A DNA stretch of 64,000 nucleotides from Ralstonia sp. UBA689 (GTDB taxonomy: Bacteria; Pseudomonadota; Gammaproteobacteria; Burkholderiales; Burkholderiaceae): the NCBI RefSeq assembly GCF_002298975.1, contig NZ_DBMV01000033.1, forward strand, positions 62,001 to 126,000. Direction: 5' to 3'. The translations under genes were made by a program, and so were the position numbers. Shown in pieces: positions 59,146-64,000 of this stretch; positions within the stretch are counted from its first letter, which is position 1, and the number at the start of each line of letters is the position of its first letter. The notes under the pieces are model-generated. The model made no database searches, was not told the origin of the DNA, and saw only the letters and a program-made list of their open reading frames with translations.

Positions 59146-61569
59146 TCAGGGCGCGGCCGACGCGGCCGGTGTGGGCTTGGGCGTCGGTTTGTGCGCGGGC
59201 TTCGGGGCGGGCTTGTTGCCCGGCTTGGCATCTTTTGCGCCCTTGGGGGCGGTGGCCGGTGCCGAAGTGGTGGCAGCGGCATTGCCGCGTCCGCGCGGGC
59301 TGGGCAGCTCGGGGGCCGGCTGGGCATGCGAGAGGGCCTGCAGCACCTGGGCGTCGAGCGTGGCTGGGGCGACAGCCTCGGCGCTGGTGCCGGCCTCGCG
59401 CAGGGCGGGTGCCACCAGGTCGGGCGACATGGGCGGCGCGTTGCGCGGTGTGCCGGCTGCCAGGGCCGAAGCTGCCGGCGTCGATGCCGGAGCGGTGGCC
59501 GTGCTGCTGGCGGCCGGTGCCGAGGCTGCCGCGCCCGAAGCAGCCGGTGCCTCCGCGGCTGCCGGCGGCATGGCCGTGGCGCTGGCGATGGTGGCAGTCT
59601 TGCCGGTCGAGAACACGCTCGGTGTATCCACTGGCGGTTGCGGTTGCTGCTTCGGCGCGGTGGTGGCCAGTTCGGTCGGCCACTTGCCGGTCAGGTAATA
59701 GTCCATGACCGCGCGTGCGATCGGTGCGGCCGAGGCGGCACCAAAGCCCGCGTTTTCGACGATCAGCGCCAGCGCGATCTTCGGATGGTCGGCCGGGGCG
59801 AAGGCCTCGAACAGGGCGTGGTCACGCTTGCTTTCAGGCAGTGCGTGGTGGCTGTACTTCTCATTCTTGCCCAGCGAGAACACCTGCGCTGTGCCGGTCT
59901 TGCCTGCCGACACGTACTGCGCGCCGATAAAGGCCTTGGCCGCCGTACCGGACTGGTTCACGCCCACCATCGCATGCTTGATCACGTCGATGTTCGATTG
60001 CTTGAGCGGGATGCGGTAGCTCTCGGTCGGCACCGTCAGCGCGCGCGCCTTGGAGAGCGAATCCTCGACGGCCTTCACCAGGTGGGGCTTCATCACCACG
60101 CCGTTGTTGGCCAGCGTCGAGACGGCGTGCGCGAGCTGCAGGATGGTGAAGTTGTTGTAGCCCTGGCCGATGCCCAGCGAGATGGTTTCGCCGTCGTACC
60201 ACTTCTGCTGTTCCGGGCGCTTGTAGGCTTTGCGCTTCCAGTCGGTGGAGGGCAGGATGCCGGTGCGCTCGCCTTCGATGTCGATGCCCGTGACCTGCCC
60301 GAAGCCGAACGGCTTCATGAAGTCGTGGATGGCATTGACGCCCATGTCGTTGGCGAGCCGGTAGTAGTACGTGTCGCACGACGCCACGATGGAACGGTAC
60401 ATGTCGACCCAGCCGTGCCCGCCCGGCACGTCGTCGCGGAACGTGTGGTTGCCCAGCGTGAACGAGCCCGGATCGGCCATGCCCCACTGCGGCGTGCGTT
60501 TGCCCAGCTCCAGCGCTCCCAGCGCCATGAACGGCTTGTACGTCGAGCCCGGCGGATACGTGCCGCGCAGCGGGCGGTTCAGCAGCGGCTTGTCCGGTGA
60601 GCTGTTCAGCTCGTTCCAGGTCGTGCTGTCGATGCCCTCGATGAACAGGTTCGGGTCGAACGTCGGCTTGGAGACGAAGGCGAGGATGTCGCCAGTCTCG
60701 GGCTCGATCGCCACCAGAGCACCGCGACGGTTGCCGAAAAGCTGCTCGGCCAGACGTTGCAGGTTGATGTCGAGCGACAGGATCAGGTTGTTGCCCGGCG
60801 TCGCCTGCGAGGTGGACAGCGTGCGGATCGGCCGGCCGCCCGCGCTGACTTCCACTTCTTCGTAGCCGGTCAGGCCGTGCAGCTCGGTCTCGTAGCTCTG
60901 CTCGATGCCGACCTTGCCGATGTATTCCGTGCCGCTGTAGTTGTTGGAATCCTTGCGCGCATCGTAAGTGACGCCCGGCTGGCTGTTGGCATCGCTCATG
61001 TTGTCGATGCGCTCCAGATCGCGCTCCGAGATGCGGCCAATGTAGCCGATCACGTGCGCTGCCGTTTCGCCCAGCGGGTACTGGCGGAACAGCCGCGCAT
61101 GCACATCCACGCCCGGAAAACGGTAGCGCTGCGCCGAGAAGCGAGCGACCTCCTGATCGGTCAACTGACTGCGGATCGGCAGGCTCTCGAAGCTGCGCGC
61201 GTCTTCCATCAGGCGCTTGAAGCGGCGGCGGTCGCGCGGCTGGATGTCGACCACCTGGGCGAGCTGGTCGATGGTGTTGTCCAGCGTGTCCTGCAGCTTG
61301 GACGGCGTGATCTCCAGCGTGTACGCCGAGTAGTTGCGCGCCAGCACCACGCCGTTGCGGTCCATGATGATGCCGCGGTTGGGCTCGATGGGCGCCACCG
61401 AGATGCGGTTGTCTTCCGCCTTGGCCGAGTACTGCTCGTGCTTGACCTCCTGCAGCCAGAAGAAGCGCGCCAGCAGCAGCCCGAAGCAGACCAGCACGAA
61501 CAGCGCGGCCGCCGCCAGTCGCAGGCGAAAGCGCGACAGCTCCTGTTCGACGTTGCGGATTTCGGTCAT
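59146..61569 (-). CDS. mrdA: Penicillin-binding protein 2 (MrdA) with a long Ala/Pro-rich C-terminal tail
   Basis: This class B transpeptidase works with RodA in side-wall synthesis. The 807-residue protein has one N-terminal membrane helix (20-40) and the transpeptidase active serine in GSTYKPFMALG (Ser342). The SxN-type motif is replaced by SCDTYYY, and SAGKTGTAQVF is the KTG box. After about residue 650 a tail of some 150 residues is almost all Ala, Pro, Thr and Lys (PAPKPAHKPTPKPTPAAS at the end); E. coli PBP2 has 633 residues. It precedes rodA by 22 bases on the same strand. Confidence 0.95.
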   Translation of the reverse strand: MTEIRNVEQELSRFRLRLAAAALFVLVCFGLLLARFFWLQEVKHEQYSAKAEDNRISVAPIEPNRGIIMDRNGVVLARNYSAYTLEITPSKLQDTLDNTIDQLAQVVDIQPRDRRRFKRLMEDARSFESLPIRSQLTDQEVARFSAQRYRFPGVDVHARLFRQYPLGETAAHVIGYIGRISERDLERIDNMSDANSQPGVTYDARKDSNNYSGTEYIGKVGIEQSYETELHGLTGYEEVEVSAGGRPIRTLSTSQATPGNNLILSLDINLQRLAEQLFGNRRGALVAIEPETGDILAFVSKPTFDPNLFIEGIDSTTWNELNSSPDKPLLNRPLRGTYPPGSTYKPFMALGALELGKRTPQWGMADPGSFTLGNHTFRDDVPGGHGWVDMYRSIVASCDTYYYRLANDMGVNAIHDFMKPFGFGQVTGIDIEGERTGILPSTDWKRKAYKRPEQQKWYDGETISLGIGQGYNNFTILQLAHAVSTLANNGVVMKPHLVKAVEDSLSKARALTVPTESYRIPLKQSNIDVIKHAMVGVNQSGTAAKAFIGAQYVSAGKTGTAQVFSLGKNEKYSHHALPESKRDHALFEAFAPADHPKIALALIVENAGFGAASAAPIARAVMDYYLTGKWPTELATTAPKQQPQPPVDTPSVFSTGKTATIASATAMPPAAAEAPAASGAAASAPAASSTATAPASTPAASALAAGTPRNAPPMSPDLVAPALREAGTSAEAVAPATLDAQVLQALSHAQPAPELPSPRGRGNAAATTSAPATAPKGAKDAKPGNKPAPKPAHKPTPKPTPAASAAP

Positions 61570-61591
61570 GCGGAACTACCCAGACGGCGCA

Positions 61592-62104
61592 TCAGATCGG
61601 GCGCGTCTCATCGACGCTCTCCGGGCGGCGCTGCGGCGCCAGCAGGATGGCGTTGGCGAACGGCCACAGCGCCGCTTCGATCAGCGGCGGCAGGATGACC
61701 TGCCAGTCCGGCAGGTGTGCGCCCATCAGCAGGCGGATGACGATCGGCACGGCGTGCGCGAGCACCAGCAGCGGCAGCACGTGCAGCGCCTGTGACGGCA
61801 CCGAGAACCACAGCACGCGTCGGTGGATGGTGATCGCAAAGTACGACAGCAGCGTGTAGGCCATCGCGTGCTCACCCAGCAGGCGTGCCTCGTGCACGTC
61901 CATCAGCAGGCCCAGCAGGAAGGCGACCACCATGCCCACGCGGCGCGGCTGGTGGATGTTCCAGAACACCAGCACCAGTGCCACCAGGTCTGGGATCCAC
62001 TGCATGTGGCCCCAGGGCATCAGGTTGAACAGGAACGCCAGGACGAAGCTGAAGGCGATGAAGCCGGGGTTGACCGGGCGCAGCAGGTATTGGGGCGAGT
62101 TCAT
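61592..62104 (-). CDS. mreD: Rod shape-determining protein MreD
   Basis: The 170-residue inner-membrane protein has about five hydrophobic helices and MreD features such as FNLMPWGHMQWIPDLVALVL and GLLMDVHEARLLGEHAMAY. It links MreBC to PBP2/RodA in the elongasome. The ATG at 62104 is 13 bases after mreC, and its stop is 22 bases before mrdA. Confidence 0.93.
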   Translation of the reverse strand: MNSPQYLLRPVNPGFIAFSFVLAFLFNLMPWGHMQWIPDLVALVLVFWNIHQPRRVGMVVAFLLGLLMDVHEARLLGEHAMAYTLLSYFAITIHRRVLWFSVPSQALHVLPLLVLAHAVPIVIRLLMGAHLPDWQVILPPLIEAALWPFANAILLAPQRRPESVDETRPI

Positions 62105-62117
62105 GGTCTGTCCTCGC

Positions 62118-63152
62118 TTAGCGCTTTTGCGCCGGATCGGTATCCAGCGGATTGCCATCGGCGTCGGTTGGGCGCGGCGGCGGGTTGTTTTCGTCGGGAG
62201 CGGGCACGTTGGCCTCGGCGGCGGCGCGCGCGGCGCGGTCCTTCTCTTCGCGGGCCTCGCGCGCGGCGTTCTTGCCCTTGGGGGCGGAGGCCGGCGCCAG
62301 GTCCATTGGCGGCGGGAAGCCCGATTCGTACTTCACGATCAGCAGGTGTCGGTTGCTGCGGATGCCGGCCACCGGCTCGCAGATCACACGCGAGAATGCG
62401 GTGTCGGCCTTACGCTCGATCTGCGTGATGCGCGCCACCGGCAGGCCGGCCGGATAGACGCCGTCCAGGCCCGACGTCACCAGCAGGTCGCCTTGTTGCA
62501 GATCGGCCGAGGCGGCCATGAAGCGCAGGTCCAGCGCACCCGGGCGGGCGCCGCCGAAGGCGACGCTGCGCAGGCCGTTGCGCACGACTTCCACGGGAAT
62601 CGCCTGGTCCTTGTCGGTCAGCAGCGTCACCTGCGATTCGAACAGCGATACGCGCGTGATCTGGCCGACCACGCCGCGGTCATCGATGACCGGATAGCCG
62701 GCGCGGATGCCGTCCTTGGTGCCACGATCGATGACGATGCGCTGGGTGTAAGGGTCGCGCGCTTCGTATAGGACTTCCGCCGGCGCAGTGGGCACGGCGG
62801 CGTGCTGCTTCAGGTTCAGCAGCGTACGCAGGTTGCGGTTCTCGGCTTCGAGCTGCGAGGCGCGCAGCGACTGCTGCGCTTGCGCCACGGCCGACTCGCG
62901 CAGAGTGCGGTTGTCGGTGGCGAGCTTGGTGGACGATTGCGTGTAGTCCAGCGCCGCGCGTACCGTATCGCGCGGGATGAGTACCACGCGTTCGATGGGG
63001 TACAGCACGACCGACACGACCTGCCGGACCACGCCCAGGACCGACATGCGGGCATCGACCACCAGCAGCATGAGCGCAAGCGCAAGCAGGGCGACCAGCC
63101 GCGCGGTGGCGGACGGGCCCTGCTTGAAGAGGGGCGGCGGGGAGTAATCCAT
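62118..63152 (-). CDS. mreC: Rod shape-determining protein MreC
   Basis: The 344-residue bitopic protein has an N-terminal membrane helix (LVALLALALMLLVVDARM), a coiled coil (about 70-105), and the beta-barrel domain with VIDRGTKDGIRAGYPVIDDR and GVVGQITRVSLFESQVTLLT. A Lys/Ala/Glu/Pro-rich tail follows residue 290. It organises the periplasmic part of the elongasome between mreB and mreD. A 198-base spacer without a visible gene separates it from mreB. Confidence 0.95.
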   Translation of the reverse strand: MDYSPPPLFKQGPSATARLVALLALALMLLVVDARMSVLGVVRQVVSVVLYPIERVVLIPRDTVRAALDYTQSSTKLATDNRTLRESAVAQAQQSLRASQLEAENRNLRTLLNLKQHAAVPTAPAEVLYEARDPYTQRIVIDRGTKDGIRAGYPVIDDRGVVGQITRVSLFESQVTLLTDKDQAIPVEVVRNGLRSVAFGGARPGALDLRFMAASADLQQGDLLVTSGLDGVYPAGLPVARITQIERKADTAFSRVICEPVAGIRSNRHLLIVKYESGFPPPMDLAPASAPKGKNAAREAREEKDRAARAAAEANVPAPDENNPPPRPTDADGNPLDTDPAQKR

Positions 63153-63350
63153 GACCCGGACGCTTCAGATGAGCACGGCAGGCGCGCGATCGGCCTGCCG
63201 GTTACAGATTGGGGGTGGCGTCGGTGCGGTGCTGGGGCCCGGGGTGGGCAGAGCACGGCGCACCGGCGCGGGACGCATTGTCAGCGGCTCGCGACAGCCG
63301 CAGGTGCGGCGTATGCGAACGACGGCAGACGAGCGTGGCGCATGATCCCG

Positions 63351-64000
63351 TTATTCGTACGAGAAGATGCTGCCCAGCTTGTCCATGCGCTCCAGCGCCA
63401 TGCCCGAGCCGCGCACTACGCAGGTCAGCGGATCTTCGGCCACCAGCACCGGCAGGCCGGTTTCCTCGGCCAGCAGGCGGTCCAGGTCGCGCAGCAGCGC
63501 GCCGCCGCCGGTGAGCATCATGCCGCGCTCGGCGATGTCGGCGCCCAGTTCCGGCGGGGTTTGTTCCAGCGCGATCTTCACCGACGACACGATCTGGTTC
63601 AGCGGGTCGGTCAGTGCTTCCAGGATTTCGTTGGACGACACCGTGAAGGCGCGCGGAATGCCTTCCGACAGGTTGCGGCCCTTCACTTCCATCTCGCGCA
63701 CTTCCGAACCCGGGAAGGCCGAGCCGATTTCCTTCTTGATGGCTTCTGCGGTCTGCTCGCCGATCAGCATGCCGTAGTTGCGGCGGATGTAGTTGACGAT
63801 GGCCTCGTCGAACTTGTCGCCGCCCACGCGGACGCTGCCCTTGTAGACCATGCCGCCCAGCGAGATGATGCCCACCTCGGTGGTGCCTCCGCCAATGTCC
63901 ACCACCATCGAGCCCGATGGCTCCGACACCGGCAGGCCGGCGCCGATGGCCGCGGCCATCGGCTCTTCAATCAGGTACACCTGGCTGGCGCCGGCGCCCA
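63351..64000 (-). CDS. mreB: Rod shape-determining actin homologue MreB (C-terminal part; 5' end beyond window)
   Basis: The frame runs off the right edge; the visible 3' part encodes the last 215 or so residues. It includes VYLIEEPMAAAIGAGLP, MVVDIGGGTTEVGIISL (phosphate 2 loop), GDKFDEAIVNYIRRNYG, and MLTGGGALLRDLDRLLAEET (adenosine motif). It ends with MDKLGSIFSYE. MreB forms the filaments that orient elongation. Downstream on the same strand come mreC and the rest of the rod operon. Confidence 0.95.
   Translation of the reverse strand, partial: GAGASQVYLIEEPMAAAIGAGLPVSEPSGSMVVDIGGGTTEVGIISLGGMVYKGSVRVGGDKFDEAIVNYIRRNYGMLIGEQTAEAIKKEIGSAFPGSEVREMEVKGRNLSEGIPRAFTVSSNEILEALTDPLNQIVSSVKIALEQTPPELGADIAERGMMLTGGGALLRDLDRLLAEETGLPVLVAEDPLTCVVRGSGMALERMDKLGSIFSYE

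Overview
The window looks like chromosomal DNA of a Ralstonia-type betaproteobacterium (Burkholderiaceae). It is GC-rich with strong G/C third-position codon bias. It carries core loci in an order familiar from that group: thiCOSGE under a TPP riboswitch, ahcY-metF under a SAH riboswitch, the htpX/rsmB/ntrYX block next to fmt, and mreBCD-mrdA-rodA. The genus is an inference from gene content and gene order; no search was run.

Region by region. 1-5.4 kb: TPP riboswitch and thiC-thiO-thiS-thiG-thiE. 5.6-10.7 kb: a VOC protein, then an orphan type VI secretion lipase module (Tle3-like effector plus Tla3/DUF2875-like lipoprotein) and a small lipoprotein, all lying between thiE and thiD. 10.7-15.9 kb: thiD, a 505-base intergenic region with degenerate 42-base tandem repeats, a His-rich exported protein, and two tandem alkaline phosphatases behind a Pho box. 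15.9-19.3 kb: an ATPase, a C4-like structured RNA with a small (possibly frameshifted) gene, and a less GC-rich PAAR / M15 peptidase / lipoprotein cassette that reads as a T6SS spike, effector and immunity set. 19.4-23.4 kb: SAH riboswitch, ahcY, a holin-like membrane protein, metF, a TfoX-N protein and an FMN-binding protein. 23.4-31.4 kb: formyl-THF cyclo-ligase, soluble lytic transglycosylase, NDUFA9-like protein, GST, cca, and a divergent TetR / FAD amine oxidase pair.

31.4-35.6 kb: an RpiR regulator with a perfect 12+12 base palindrome upstream, followed by a class III aminotransferase, a beta-keto acid cleavage enzyme and an amino acid binding protein. Together they suggest beta-amino acid catabolism. 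35.6-43.5 kb: a small membrane protein, tRNA-Phe, the NtrX-like/NtrY-like two-component pair, a DUF4390 protein, rsmB, htpX and a LysE exporter. 43.5-48.8 kb: fmt and def, separated by a GT39 and a GT9 glycosyltransferase plus a 74-base relic of another GT39 gene. 49-54.8 kb: LysM protein, dprA, thioredoxin-like protein and topB. 54.8-57.9 kb: a LysR regulator and an acyl-CoA ligase. 57.9-64 kb: rodA, mrdA, mreD, mreC and the 3' part of mreB on the minus strand.

Most genes are housekeeping. The accessory material is the two T6SS effector modules, the C4-like leader, the glycosyltransferase insertion and the repeat-bearing spacer.
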